Assembly (NCBI RefSeq): GCF_039544265.1
Contig: NZ_BAABLI010000017.1
Location: 248,001-312,000, forward strand
DNA: 64,000 nucleotides
DNA from: Corallincola platygyrae
Lineage (GTDB): Bacteria > Pseudomonadota > Gammaproteobacteria > Enterobacterales > Neiellaceae
Direction: 5' to 3'
Shown here: piece by piece, positions 51,111 through 60,794 of the stretch
How the letters are laid out: each line of letters opens with the position of its first letter
Numbering within the stretch: position 1 is the first letter of the stretch
The notes under the pieces: generated by a model
Databases searched by the model: none
Told to the model about the DNA's origin: nothing
The model's input: only the letters and a program-made list of their open reading frames with translations
Translations under genes and position numbers: made by a program

Positions 51111-51650
51111 ATGGCGCGATATTTGATGATTTATCACAGCAGGGAAGGGCAGACATTTAAAATTATGTCGCGCTTTGCTGAACAACTGAAAGCCACGGAC
51201 CATGAGGTTGAGCTGTTGGCTCTGCCCGAGTTAGCTGAGAGTTTTTCGCTGGCGGGCTACGACATTGCGGTTATCGGTGCCTCAGTCCGTTATGGGCATT
51301 TCAGCCCGCTGCTGTATCAGTTTATTGAGCGTCATCATCACGCGTTGGACGCGATGACCAGTGTGTTTTTCGGCGTCAACCTGACTGCCCGTAAACCAGA
51401 AAAAAACACCCCGGAAACTAATGCTTATATGAAGAAGTTTGCGCTTAAGTCGCCATGGGTGCCGGATTTGCAAGGAGTGTTTGCTGGCGCCTGTATCTAC
51501 TCGAAATATACCTGGTACGACAAGGCCGTTATTCGCTTCATTATGAAGCTGACCAAAGGGCCAACGGACACGTCAAAAGATTACGAGTTTACCGATTGGG
51601 AAAGGGTGGATAGCTTTGCCTTGAAACTGGCTCAGTTATCAAGTAAGTAA
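51111..51650 (+). CDS. hemG: Menaquinone-dependent protoporphyrinogen IX dehydrogenase
   Basis: Flavodoxin-like haem-synthesis enzyme that oxidises protoporphyrinogen and passes electrons to quinone (179 residues). The FMN loop YHSREGQTFKIM, the IGASVRYGHFSP segment and VNLTARKPEKNTPETN are family hallmarks, and the long insert loop that sets HemG apart from flavodoxin is present. It is 40 bases after trkH and ends 4 bases from convergent trkH2. hemF for the preceding haem step is at 63 kb. Confidence 0.95.
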   Translation: MARYLMIYHSREGQTFKIMSRFAEQLKATDHEVELLALPELAESFSLAGYDIAVIGASVRYGHFSPLLYQFIERHHHALDAMTSVFFGVNLTARKPEKNTPETNAYMKKFALKSPWVPDLQGVFAGACIYSKYTWYDKAVIRFIMKLTKGPTDTSKDYEFTDWERVDSFALKLAQLSSK

Positions 51651-51654
51651 CTGC

Positions 51655-53109
51655 TTACTTTCTCCAAAAGGCAGGTAATAAAAGCACGGCCGCCGTGGTT
51701 ATTTCCAGTCGGCCCAACAACATCCCCGCACTTAACAACCATTTTGCCGCGTCGGGAAGGTCTGCAAAGTTACCTGCCGGACCGATCTGGTCTCCCAGTC
51801 CAGGACCGACATTTGTCAGTGCCGTTAATGCCCCGGTCATGGCGGTAATCGGCTCAATCCCCATCATAGAAAGTGCCATTGCAAGTAGCGCCCAGGTTAA
51901 AAAGAACAGGTGCATCAGTACAATCATCGAAGTGATGATCTCATCTGAGATCTCTCGACCATTAAAACGCCTGGGGAACACGCCAGCAGGATGCACCAGT
52001 CGTTTCATATGCTGGTAGATCACTTTAAAGGCAACCTGGAATCGGAATATTTTTAAACCACCCGCGGTTGAGCCCGAACACCCACCGATAAAGGTTAAGA
52101 AGAAAAACATCACCACGGCGAAGCTACCCCACTGGGTGTAATCACTCAGCGCAAAGCCGGTGGTGGTGACCACCGAACTGATATTAAACAGGCTCAGGCG
52201 CAGAGCATCGATGTAATCGATAGGCTCTTTCTGCCACATCCAAATGCTGAGGCAGAGACTGGTGACGCCAATCAATGCCAGAAATCCACCCACCTGCTCG
52301 TCACGCCACACTCGAAGCTGGCGTTTGCGGATCATCTGGATATAGAGAATAAACGGCATGCCGCCCAACAGCATAAACACACTGCCTACCCAATGACTGG
52401 CAGCAGAAAATTCGGCCATGGAAGAATCCGAAGTAGAATAGCCGCCAGTGGAGAGGGTGGTCATGGCATGACACACAGCCTCAAACACACTCATTCCTGC
52501 CAACCAATAACAAAGCCCGCACAAGGTGGTGAGGCCGATATAGAGCCATAGCAGCTGCTGAGTATAGCGACGTGTCTGCGGGACAGGTTTTTCTGACCAG
52601 TCGGAGGATTCTGTGTAGAACAGGCGCATCCCGCCGACATTTAGATAGGGCAAAATGCCTACCCCCATAACGATAAACCCGATCCCGCCTAACCACTGCA
52701 GTAATGAGCGCCATACCAAAATGCTTCGCGGCAGGTGGTCTAACCCGGATAGCACTGTGCTGCCGGTGGTTGTTACACCTGACATGGTTTCGAAATAGGC
52801 ATCGGTGTAACTGGTGTGGGGGACAAAGATAAGTGGCAGTGCAGCAAATGCCGTCATTACCACCCAAGTCAGCGTGGTGAGCATAAACATATCGCGCACC
52901 CGCATGCTGAGATGGGCGAGGGAGGTACGTTTCTTCCGTCCAATCGCCAACAGCAGAGAGGCTGCAATAAAGGTGATCCCCACCGATTGCATATAGTGGG
53001 TTGTCAGCCCGTCATGATCTGCCCATGAGAGGATGGTGGGAACCATCATCAACATGGTCAGCTTCGACAGAAATAAGCCTATCAGCAGTGAGATCAGGCG
53101 ATAGTTCAT
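51655..53109 (-). CDS. trkH: Second Trk-type potassium transporter subunit, paired with trkA
   Basis: A second TrkH-family protein (484 residues), clearly different from the one at 49.6 kb. Pore loops: SGVTTTGSTVL, TTLSTGGYSTSD, SSVVTTTGFALS and TNVGPGLGDQ. The gate region is GGCSGSTAGGLKIFR. It lies 15 bases after trkA in the same operon, so it may be the primary partner of TrkA. Which of the two has the higher affinity cannot be told from sequence. Confidence 0.95.
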   Translation of the reverse strand: MNYRLISLLIGLFLSKLTMLMMVPTILSWADHDGLTTHYMQSVGITFIAASLLLAIGRKKRTSLAHLSMRVRDMFMLTTLTWVVMTAFAALPLIFVPHTSYTDAYFETMSGVTTTGSTVLSGLDHLPRSILVWRSLLQWLGGIGFIVMGVGILPYLNVGGMRLFYTESSDWSEKPVPQTRRYTQQLLWLYIGLTTLCGLCYWLAGMSVFEAVCHAMTTLSTGGYSTSDSSMAEFSAASHWVGSVFMLLGGMPFILYIQMIRKRQLRVWRDEQVGGFLALIGVTSLCLSIWMWQKEPIDYIDALRLSLFNISSVVTTTGFALSDYTQWGSFAVVMFFFLTFIGGCSGSTAGGLKIFRFQVAFKVIYQHMKRLVHPAGVFPRRFNGREISDEIITSMIVLMHLFFLTWALLAMALSMMGIEPITAMTGALTALTNVGPGLGDQIGPAGNFADLPDAAKWLLSAGMLLGRLEITTAAVLLLPAFWRK

Positions 53110-53124
53110 GGGTTAGCGCGCCGG

Positions 53125-54501
53125 CTAGAAGAAGAACGGGCTGGGTTGGAACAGCTTCTCGACTTCGCCCACGTATTTCTTATCTACCAGGAACATAATG
53201 ACGTGGTCATTGGACTCGATGATGGTGCTCTTGTGAGCAATGATCACCTCTTCGCCCCGAACAATAGCCCCGATAGTGGTTCCTGGCGGAAGTTTAATGT
53301 CTCGCACCGCACGCCCTACTACTTTGGACATGTTTTCATCACCGTGGGCAATGGCTTCAATCGCCTCTGCAGCCCCGTGACGCAATGAGTAAACGTTGAC
53401 GATGTCTGCTTTGCGTACGTGAGAAAGCAGGGCAGAAATGGTTGCAGATTGCGGACTGATAGCAATATCGATCTCTCCGCCCTGAACCAGGTCGACATAG
53501 GCGGCGCGCTGAATCAGCACCATCACCTTGCCTGCGCCCATACGTTTGGCAAGCATGGCTGACATGATGTTGGCCTCATCATCATTGGTCACAGCGATGA
53601 ACACATCGGTCTGTTCGATATGCTCTTCGCTCAGCAACTCCTGATCAGAAGCGTCACCGCAGAAAACCGTGGTTTTGCTCAGTTCATTGGAGAGATAAGT
53701 CGCGCGCGCTGGGTTACGTTCCAGCAACTTGACCTGATGACGCTCTTCCAGTGCTCTGGCCAGGCCGAGGCCGACGTTACCGCCCCCTGCGATCATGATC
53801 TTCTTATAGCTGCGCTCCAGCTTCTGCATTTCGGACATCACGGCGCGAATATGGCGTGTGTCGGCAATAAAAAACACCTCATCGTCCGCTTCGATAATCG
53901 TGGTGCCCTGAGGGCGAATCGGCCGCCCCTGACGGAAGATTGCAGCAACCCGAGTTTCGATGTTGGGCATATGTTCGCGCAGTGCGGAGAGTGCTCGCCC
54001 TACCAATAAGCCACCGTAGTAAGCTTTGACCGCAACCAGCGAGGCTCGGCCCTCTGCAAACTCCATCACTTGCAGCGCACCGGGATAATTTACCAGGCGG
54101 GTAATGTACTGGGTTACCAGCTGCTCAGGAGCGATGAAGTGATCCACCGGGATGTCCTGGCTGTGAAATAGCTGAGTTTTATGATGCAGATATTGGTCTG
54201 AGCGGATCCGTGCGATCTTGGTGGGTGTATTAAAGATACTGAAGGCGACCTGGCAGGCGACCATATTGATCTCATCACTGTCGGTCACTGCGATCACCAT
54301 GTCGGCATCTTCGGCACCGGCATTGCGCATGATATTGGGGTGCGAGGCGTGACCAGCAATGACCTGCAAGTCGAGCTTGTCTTTTAACTCACGCAGGCGC
54401 TCGGGATCTTTATCCACAACGGTGATCTCGTTGCGTTCACCGACCAGGTTTTCGGCAAGGGTCGCGCCGACCTGGCCCGCGCCCAAAATGATGATCTTCA
54501 T
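53125..54501 (-). CDS. trkA: Trk system potassium uptake regulatory protein TrkA
   Basis: Cytoplasmic nucleotide-binding ring subunit that gates TrkH (458 residues). It consists of two RCK units, each with a Rossmann motif: IILGAGQVGATLAENL at residues 3-18 and IMIAGGGNVGLGLARAL near 234. Each unit ends in a TrkA-C domain. It is followed by the second trkH and preceded by rsmB, from which a hairpin separates it. Confidence 0.97.
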   Translation of the reverse strand: MKIIILGAGQVGATLAENLVGERNEITVVDKDPERLRELKDKLDLQVIAGHASHPNIMRNAGAEDADMVIAVTDSDEINMVACQVAFSIFNTPTKIARIRSDQYLHHKTQLFHSQDIPVDHFIAPEQLVTQYITRLVNYPGALQVMEFAEGRASLVAVKAYYGGLLVGRALSALREHMPNIETRVAAIFRQGRPIRPQGTTIIEADDEVFFIADTRHIRAVMSEMQKLERSYKKIMIAGGGNVGLGLARALEERHQVKLLERNPARATYLSNELSKTTVFCGDASDQELLSEEHIEQTDVFIAVTNDDEANIMSAMLAKRMGAGKVMVLIQRAAYVDLVQGGEIDIAISPQSATISALLSHVRKADIVNVYSLRHGAAEAIEAIAHGDENMSKVVGRAVRDIKLPPGTTIGAIVRGEEVIIAHKSTIIESNDHVIMFLVDKKYVGEVEKLFQPSPFFF

Positions 54502-54547
54502 AAATCCATCTACAGAGGGGTTTTTCAGCGATTATAGAGGGTTATAT

Positions 54548-54571
54548 CGGGATAAGCTTGACCTTATCCCG
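54548..54571. terminator. Hairpin between rsmB and trkA
   Basis: CGGGATAAG (54548-54556) and CTTATCCCG (54563-54571) form a perfect 9-base stem with a 6-base loop. It starts 6 bases past the rsmB stop codon on the minus strand. No clear T-run follows, so it may attenuate rather than fully stop transcription into trkA. Confidence 0.5.
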
Positions 54572-54576
54572 CAAAA

Positions 54577-55899
54577 TCACGCCTGCTTTTTTAGTTTGGC
54601 GTAATAGAAACCATCCATATCCTGTTCACCGGGTAATAGTTGCCAACCGGGTGATTCGGCGGTATCCGCTTCATTCAGTGGTACATGTTCCGCGTCACTA
54701 TGGGTGGCGAGAAAGCTTGCTATCTGTTCGCGGTTCTCTTCAGGAAGCACTGAGCAGGTGGCGTACAGCAGGGTTCCACCGGCCTTTAGTTGCGCCCACA
54801 TTGCATTCAGAATATCTCGCTGTAGATCGGCCAGTGCTTGAATATCGGAATCTCGTCGCAACCACTTGATGTCTGGGTGACGACGGATAACACCAGTGGC
54901 AGAGCAGGGCGCATCGACAAGAATACGGTCAAATTGTGGGCCATTCCACCAGCTTTCCGGTTGGGCGGCATCGCCGCAGATCACCTTGGCTTCAATGCCT
55001 AAACGGGCCAGGTTTTCATGCACCCGCTTTAAACGTGTCTGCTCAAGATCTACCGCGACCAACTGTGCCAGCTCGGGGCAATATTCTCCGATATGCGCAG
55101 TTTTACCACCGGGTGCCGCACAGGCATCCAGTATCTGTTCGCCAGGTTGTGGGTCCAGTAATGCTGCCGCAAACTGGGGGGCGCCATCCTGTACCGAGAC
55201 GTCGCCATCAGCAAATCCAGGCAGGGCGAACACATCTTTTGCCGCTGCCAGTTGGATGGCGCCAGATTTGAGAGGAGGCTTTGCTTCAATCTCTGCTTCA
55301 GATAAACGCTCAGCGTATTCCTGAGCTGAGTTTTTTTGCTGATTAGGGCGCAACCACATTGGTGCCGCCAGGTCATTTGCCTCGGCGATCGCCTGCCAGT
55401 TATCGGGATAGTGCTGTTGCAGTCGTTTCAGTAACCACCCAGGGTGGTTGAATTTCACCGGATCAGCTGACTGAGACAGTTTGCTTTGTAACGCCTCGGA
55501 TTGACGCTGATAGTTCCTTAATATGGCATTCACCAACCCTTTAAGTCGAGGCTGCTTGAGCTTGACCACGGCCGCCACGGTTTCTGCCACTGCGGCATGT
55601 TCTGGAATCCGCATGGACGTGAGTTGATACACGCCAACCATCAGCAGGAAATGCACCGCTCGCTGCTTGTTGGGGAGTTTTTTCTCCAGCAGCTGACTCA
55701 CCAGAAAATCGAGTGATGGTAGTTGTCTCAGTACGCCATAACAAAGCTGCTGAAGTAGCGCCTTGTCTCGTCCGTCTCGGACTTTTTCCTGCTGAGCAGG
55801 CAACACTTGTGACAGCGACTGACCTTTGTCTACCACCTGATGCAGTATGGTTGCTGCCAGGGCTCTTAGGTTTGGCGTTTTTGTTTTGGGCTGATTCAT
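54577..55899 (-). CDS. rsmB: 16S rRNA (cytosine967-C5)-methyltransferase
   Basis: Methylates C967 of 16S rRNA (440 residues from the ATG at 55899). A GTG at 55923, just before the fmt stop, would add eight residues. The N-terminal NusB-like RNA-binding domain (LRALAATILHQVVDKGQSLS) is followed by the methyltransferase with SAM motif LDACAAPGGKTAHI and the two cysteines in DAPCSATGVIRRHPD and YATCSVLPEEN. It is in a def-fmt-rsmB operon. Confidence 0.95.
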   Translation of the reverse strand: MNQPKTKTPNLRALAATILHQVVDKGQSLSQVLPAQQEKVRDGRDKALLQQLCYGVLRQLPSLDFLVSQLLEKKLPNKQRAVHFLLMVGVYQLTSMRIPEHAAVAETVAAVVKLKQPRLKGLVNAILRNYQRQSEALQSKLSQSADPVKFNHPGWLLKRLQQHYPDNWQAIAEANDLAAPMWLRPNQQKNSAQEYAERLSEAEIEAKPPLKSGAIQLAAAKDVFALPGFADGDVSVQDGAPQFAAALLDPQPGEQILDACAAPGGKTAHIGEYCPELAQLVAVDLEQTRLKRVHENLARLGIEAKVICGDAAQPESWWNGPQFDRILVDAPCSATGVIRRHPDIKWLRRDSDIQALADLQRDILNAMWAQLKAGGTLLYATCSVLPEENREQIASFLATHSDAEHVPLNEADTAESPGWQLLPGEQDMDGFYYAKLKKQA

Positions 55900-55923
55900 G
55901 GGCTTGTTCACGAGTGAGGTCAC

Positions 55924-56877
55924 CTAGCTGCCCAGCACTACGCCGGGCTCAAACCAGTCTTTGCGGGCATTAAGGATATCTGATGCGGGCAATGCTTTTT
56001 TGCCGGGTAGTTGTAGTTGGGTAAGTAAGATCGCACCTTCTGCTGTGGCCACCAGTATTCCCGCGGCATCCGCCTGCAAAATCGTTCCTGGCGCGGCATT
56101 TTCAGATTCATTGGCCACAACGGACATGCCGTGAACCTTCACGATCTTATCCTGCACCTGCATATAGCTGCCTGGCCAGGGGGTAAAAGCGCGCCTGTGT
56201 TGGTCTATCACCTTGGCGGGTAGCGCCCAGTCGATTTCACCCTCAGCTTTGCTGAGCTTTTTAGCGTAGGTTGCCTGTGTATCGTCTTGTTTCTCTGGCG
56301 TCGCAGTACCTGCTGCCAGCATAGCCAATGTCTCTAGCATACCTCGAGGGCCCAGGTCAGCCAGCTTTTCATACAGAGAAGCGCTGGTCGTGTCACTTTC
56401 AATAGGACAGCTGACCTTTAACAGCATATCGCCCGTGTCCAGCCCTGCGTCCATCTGCATAATGGTGACACCGGTTTCGCTGTCTCCCGCCCAGATCGCA
56501 CGTTGTATTGGTGCTGCGCCTCGCCACTTAGGCAGCAGTGAGCCATGAACATTGATGCACCCCAGCTTAGGAGTGTCCAACACGGACTGAGGAAGCAGTA
56601 AGCCATAGGCGACAACGACCATGATATCTGCGTTTAACTCAGCCAGTTGGTCAACGTCGGCTTGCTGTTTAAAGTTCTCAGGCTGATAGATGGTGAGACC
56701 GTTCTCTTGGGCAAGCTGTTTTACTGCACTGGCTTGTAACTTCTTACCTCGCCCTGCTGGGCGGTCAGGTTGAGTGTAAACCCCCACTATCTGGTGAGAG
56801 CTTTCAATCAGCGCGGTGAGATGCCGCGCGGCAAAATCCGGAGTACCGGCAAAAACAATGCGGAGGGGTTGTGACAC
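55924..56877 (-). CDS. fmt: Methionyl-tRNA formyltransferase
   Basis: Formylates initiator Met-tRNA (317 residues). The start is GTG at 56877 with GAGGT 4 bases upstream. The N-terminus LRIVFAGTPDFAARHLTAL and the catalytic CINVHGSLLPKWRGAAPIQRA with Asn, His are present, with the catalytic Asp in MDAGLDTGDML. It is 12 bases after def. Confidence 0.97.
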   Translation of the reverse strand: MSQPLRIVFAGTPDFAARHLTALIESSHQIVGVYTQPDRPAGRGKKLQASAVKQLAQENGLTIYQPENFKQQADVDQLAELNADIMVVVAYGLLLPQSVLDTPKLGCINVHGSLLPKWRGAAPIQRAIWAGDSETGVTIMQMDAGLDTGDMLLKVSCPIESDTTSASLYEKLADLGPRGMLETLAMLAAGTATPEKQDDTQATYAKKLSKAEGEIDWALPAKVIDQHRRAFTPWPGSYMQVQDKIVKVHGMSVVANESENAAPGTILQADAAGILVATAEGAILLTQLQLPGKKALPASDILNARKDWFEPGVVLGS

Positions 56878-56889
56878 TTTGACCTCAAA

Positions 56890-57405
56890 TCAGGAAGCGG
56901 CGCGTGCCGCGAGCTTGGCTTCTTTTTCCAGCTTCTTGCGAATGCGCTGACGCTTCAATGGCGACAGGTAATCGATAAACAGCTTGCCTTGCAGGTGATC
57001 CAATTCATGTTGAATACAGATGGCCAGCAAACCTTCAGCTTCCAATTTGAACGGGTTGCCATCCTGATCAAGCGCTTCGACCGTGACGTGTGTTGCTCGG
57101 TCAACCGAGGCGTTGGCACCAGGCACAGACAAGCAGCCTTCTTCATTACAGGACTGTCCTTCGCGAGCAATAATCTTTGGATTAATAAAGACGCGTGGTT
57201 CGTCACCGTTTTCAGAGACATCCATGACTACGATCTGTTTGTGAATGTTGACTTGGGTCGCAGCAAGGCCGACGCCGTTCTCGTCTCGCATAGTTTCGAA
57301 CATGTCATCGACAATTTTGCGAACTTCGTCGTTGACCTCTTGCACCGGTGACGCTACGGTGCGAAGACGTTCGTCAGGAAAATGAAGGACTTCTAAAACC
57401 GCCAT
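56890..57405 (-). CDS. def: Peptide deformylase
   Basis: Removes the formyl group from new proteins (171 residues). The three motifs are intact: GVGLAATQV (about 45), EGCLSVPG with the metal Cys (about 90) and QHELDHLQG with the two metal His and the catalytic Glu (about 133). It is first gene of the def-fmt-rsmB operon, divergent from the LysM gene. Confidence 0.98.
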   Translation of the reverse strand: MAVLEVLHFPDERLRTVASPVQEVNDEVRKIVDDMFETMRDENGVGLAATQVNIHKQIVVMDVSENGDEPRVFINPKIIAREGQSCNEEGCLSVPGANASVDRATHVTVEALDQDGNPFKLEAEGLLAICIQHELDHLQGKLFIDYLSPLKRQRIRKKLEKEAKLAARAAS

Positions 57406-57532
57406 GGTATTGGGACTCTTTTTTGACTGATAATAGTTCTGTGGTTGCCATGCAGATATTCTAGCCAGTCATGGCCGGGAAAAACAGCATGGTCTTAGTA
57501 TGAAGACAAATAACAACAAGGAAGGTTTCCGC

Positions 57533-58630
57533 GTGAAAACAAGACTGCTTGCCTTGGTTGCGGGACTTACTCTAGTTATCACGGCGGCATTTGCCACCGA
57601 GATTGAACTAAACCCCGACTATCCCGAAACTTATATTGTTCAGAAGGGCGATACACTTTGGGATATTTCGTCCATGTTCCTGAAAACGCCTTGGCTATGG
57701 CCAAAGTTGTGGCAGGCGAATCCGCAGATTGAAAACCCTCACCTGATCTATCCGGGTGATGAGTTGAAGCTAGTGTGGATTAATGAGCAGCCAAAACTGG
57801 TTAAGTCGAAGCCTTCTTCTACCCGTATTGTTAAATTGGGACCCAAGGTTCGAACCAGTGAGCCGAAAGCCCCGATCCCAACGATTCCTTTGAAAGAGAT
57901 CCGCCCATTCCTTGTGTATGAGCAGCTTTTAACGGAAGAAGACCTGGAGAAGCTGCCGTATGTACTGGGGACCAATGACCAAACTACGCGTTCTGCCCAT
58001 CCACAGACTATGTACGCCAAAGGTGTTGATGCTCCGCAGGGACAACTGTTCGGTATCTATCGTCCAGGTAATGCCTTGATTCATCCCGAAACAGAAGAGA
58101 TGTTGGGTTACGAGGCAAAGTTAGTGGCGATTGCTAAATCAATGCCTGCCGGTAACTTTACCAAACTCGAAATTCTTGAGAGTAAGTACGAGATCCGTAA
58201 TGGCGATAAGTTGATGCCAGTACTTGAGAAGGAAGTGCTGCCGGCATTCTTTGAGCCTCACGAGCCAAGTCGTCTGGTTAAAGGGCATGTGATCCACACT
58301 GCGAACTACTCCAATTATGTTGGTAAGTATGATGTGATCGCATTGAGTGTTGGTGCTGAGCAGAATATCGAGCCGGGCCATGTGCTGGCTATCATGCAGC
58401 CAGGGGTAATGATGCACGATTCGCCACCAGATCGTCCTGCTTATGAGGAAGATGCTAACGCGATCGAGAAGTTAGCCATCGAGTGGGGCGATGAAGAGGT
58501 GGTTGTCCAGCTCCCGGATGAGCGTATCGGAGAGGCATTGGTGTTCCGTGTTTATGACAAGGTAAGCTACGCATTGATTATGCGTTCAGTCAAGCCAACC
58601 AAAAAACTGGATATTGTTACCAACCCATAG
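57533..58630 (+). CDS. Exported LysM-domain protein
   Basis: Predicted exported peptidoglycan-binding protein (365 residues). I chose the GTG at 57533: AAGGAAGG lies 7 bases before it and a clean signal peptide follows (LLALVAGLTLVITAAFA); an ATG at 57500 would add 11 polar residues. The LysM domain (about 35-85) contains YIVQKGDTLWDISSMFLKTPWLWPKLWQAN and IYPGDEL. The remainder lacks known catalytic motifs. Its place between def and dprA is conserved in gammaproteobacteria. Confidence 0.92.
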   Translation: MKTRLLALVAGLTLVITAAFATEIELNPDYPETYIVQKGDTLWDISSMFLKTPWLWPKLWQANPQIENPHLIYPGDELKLVWINEQPKLVKSKPSSTRIVKLGPKVRTSEPKAPIPTIPLKEIRPFLVYEQLLTEEDLEKLPYVLGTNDQTTRSAHPQTMYAKGVDAPQGQLFGIYRPGNALIHPETEEMLGYEAKLVAIAKSMPAGNFTKLEILESKYEIRNGDKLMPVLEKEVLPAFFEPHEPSRLVKGHVIHTANYSNYVGKYDVIALSVGAEQNIEPGHVLAIMQPGVMMHDSPPDRPAYEEDANAIEKLAIEWGDEEVVVQLPDERIGEALVFRVYDKVSYALIMRSVKPTKKLDIVTNP

Positions 58631-58641
58631 GACAGCACCTC

Positions 58642-59727
58642 ATGCGCCAGCCAATCTCAAATGTGGAGCGTTGGTTGGTGTTGTCCCAACTCCCAAGATT
58701 TGGCGGCCGTCGTGCCGCCAAACTCATTTCTGAATACTCAATTGAACAGCTGTTTCAAGTGCCCGCTAGCGCGTTACCGATTAGTGATTCACAACGCAGG
58801 GTATTTACACAGCCAGACTGGCGCCTTATTGATAGCGCTTTGGCCTGGGCTGAGCAGTTTGCCTGCCATCTTGTGTCCCTAAGTTGTGAAAGTTACCCGC
58901 CTTTGCTCAGAGAGATACCCGATCCTCCGATGTTGCTTTTTGTCGGTGGTAACAAGACCTTGCTTTCGTCCCCTCAACTGGCGGTTGTTGGCAGCCGGAA
59001 CGCTTCGCCTGCTCAGCATGCTAATACCGAAGCTATCGTAAAGCCTATCGCCGAAGCAGGTATGTGCATCACCAGTGGTTTGGCAAGAGGTATTGATGGG
59101 GTGGCACACAAAGCAGCGCTGGCTGCAGGCGGGAAAACCTTGGCAGTTATGGCGACAGGTCCTGATCGGATCTACCCATCAGCACACAGAGAACTGGCAC
59201 ACCGAATCGTGGACCAGGGGGGCGCTTTGGTCACGGAGTTCCACCCGGGTACCGCGCCTTATCGGGGCAACTTCCCAAAACGTAATCGTATCGTCAGCGG
59301 TATGTCTCTGGGAACCCTGGTTGTCGCCGCAGGGATGAAAAGTGGATCTCTGATAACCGCCCGACTGGCCACTGAACAGGGGCGGGATGTATTTGCCATT
59401 CCTGGAGCGATGAGTGATCCAAATGTAGAGGGGTGTCACTATTTAATAAAAAATGGAGCTAAATTGGTCACTTCTCCGGTCGATATAGTAGAAGAAGTGA
59501 TGGCAGGGCATGTGATGCCTGCCGAAGAAGTGAAACAAACAAAATTGCCAACACGCGGTTTGTTGGATAGTGTAGGAGATGAAGCAACTTCAATTGATCA
59601 GATAGTGGACCGCAGTGGTCAGCCGATCAATACCGTGATGCAGCAGCTGGTTCTGCTGGAGATTCAAGGGGAAGTTGCTGTTGTTCCAGGTGGTTACCAG
59701 CGAGTGAGGAGGACCGGTTATGTTTGA
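58642..59727 (+). CDS. dprA: DNA-processing protein DprA (Smf)
   Basis: Single-strand-DNA-binding protein that loads RecA during uptake of DNA (361 residues). The Rossmann-like core has VGSRNASPAQHAN, ITSGLARGIDGVAHKAAL, and GNFPKRNRIVSGMSLGTLVVAAG. A C-terminal winged-helix-like domain (about 295-360) is present. It overlaps smg by 8 bases. Confidence 0.96.
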   Translation: MRQPISNVERWLVLSQLPRFGGRRAAKLISEYSIEQLFQVPASALPISDSQRRVFTQPDWRLIDSALAWAEQFACHLVSLSCESYPPLLREIPDPPMLLFVGGNKTLLSSPQLAVVGSRNASPAQHANTEAIVKPIAEAGMCITSGLARGIDGVAHKAALAAGGKTLAVMATGPDRIYPSAHRELAHRIVDQGGALVTEFHPGTAPYRGNFPKRNRIVSGMSLGTLVVAAGMKSGSLITARLATEQGRDVFAIPGAMSDPNVEGCHYLIKNGAKLVTSPVDIVEEVMAGHVMPAEEVKQTKLPTRGLLDSVGDEATSIDQIVDRSGQPINTVMQQLVLLEIQGEVAVVPGGYQRVRRTGYV

Positions 59728-60193
59728 TATCCTCATGTATCTTTTTGAGAATTACATCCACAGTGATGTAGAAGTGATGGTTGACCATGAAGAACTGACT
59801 TCTGAGTTAACCCGTGCCGGTTTCAGGCATGATGAAATTTCGAAAGCATTAAGCTGGTTGGAAGGTCTTGCTGATCTGCAGGACAGCGACCGACATCCGT
59901 ACCTTATATCAAGCGATGCAATCTCAACCCGTGTGTTTACTGCGGAGGAGTCAAAGCGCCTTGACGCGGAGTGTCGCGGTTTCTTGATGTTCCTTGAAAG
60001 CATTCAGGTGCTGGATATGGAAACCCGAGAAATGGTGATCGACCGTGTTATGGAGTTAGACATTGAGTGTATCGACCTAGAAGATCTCAAGTGGGTTGTG
60101 CTGATGGTGCTGTTTAATGTGCCTGGTCGAGAAGGCGCCTACTCCCAGATGGAAGATCTGGTGTTTGAGGTCAATGAAGGATTCCTGCATTGA
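59720..60193 (+). CDS. smg: Smg family protein (DUF494)
   Basis: Conserved acidic protein of 157 residues beginning MFDILMYLFENYIH, the usual opening of Smg. Its function is not established. It starts inside the end of dprA (8-base overlap, AGGAGG just upstream), so the two are translated together. The dprA-smg-yrdD order is conserved. Confidence 0.95.
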   Translation: MFDILMYLFENYIHSDVEVMVDHEELTSELTRAGFRHDEISKALSWLEGLADLQDSDRHPYLISSDAISTRVFTAEESKRLDAECRGFLMFLESIQVLDMETREMVIDRVMELDIECIDLEDLKWVVLMVLFNVPGREGAYSQMEDLVFEVNEGFLH

Positions 60194-60220
60194 TCCATCG
60201 CTAGGGCTAAGATAAACGCC

Positions 60221-60781
60221 ATGGTGAAAATCGATTCTAATCTGTTTAGTGCACCACAGGGTGCACTCGAACACGCTGAAAGGTGCCCCGAATGCGGGGC
60301 GTCTTTGGTTTTGCGTGGCAGCAGTTCCGGCCCTTTCTGGGGCTGCGAAAACTACCCTAAATGTGAATACAGCCGTCCTACCCACGCGCATGAACATCGT
60401 ATCGAGCGAGAACTTGATATGCCTTGTCCCGAGTGCTCAAAGCCATTAGCGCTGAAGCAGGGACGATATGGCTTTTTCATTGGGTGTACCGGTTTTCCTG
60501 ACTGCCATTATCATACGCAACTGGAATCACCAGATGATACCGGCATCCCTTGCCCTAAATGCAAAACCGGTGAGCTAATCCAGCGCAATAATAGATATGG
60601 TAAGACTTTTTACGCCTGCAACGGGTATCCCAAGTGCCAGTTTGCGGTAAATCATCCGCCACAAAAGGGGACGTGCGAGTTTTGTGGTTTTGAATTGTTG
60701 GTCGAACGAAAGTTGGCGTCTGGGCGCCAGCTTCAATGTGCCAATAAGAAGTGTGGTAAGAAGCAGAGTATGCCGAAGTAA
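60221..60781 (+). CDS. yrdD: Topoisomerase I-type zinc-finger protein (YrdD family)
   Basis: Protein of 186 residues built from repeats of the C-terminal zinc ribbon of DNA topoisomerase I, without the topoisomerase core. Four CxxC pairs are seen: CPECGASL with CENYPKCEY, CPECSKPL with CTGFPDCHY, CPKCKTGEL with CNGYPKCQF, and CEFCGFEL with CANKKCGK. It probably binds DNA or RNA. It is 27 bases after smg and ends 13 bases from convergent purK. Confidence 0.93.
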   Translation: MVKIDSNLFSAPQGALEHAERCPECGASLVLRGSSSGPFWGCENYPKCEYSRPTHAHEHRIERELDMPCPECSKPLALKQGRYGFFIGCTGFPDCHYHTQLESPDDTGIPCPKCKTGELIQRNNRYGKTFYACNGYPKCQFAVNHPPQKGTCEFCGFELLVERKLASGRQLQCANKKCGKKQSMPK

Positions 60782-60789
60782 TTCGGCAT
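60770..60789. terminator. Hairpin across the yrdD stop codon
   Basis: ATGCCGAA (60770-60777) pairs perfectly with TTCGGCAT (60782-60789) with loop GTAA containing the stop codon; TCCCTTT follows. It sits between convergent yrdD and purK and is a weak two-way terminator candidate. Confidence 0.5.
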
Positions 60790-60794
60790 TCCCT

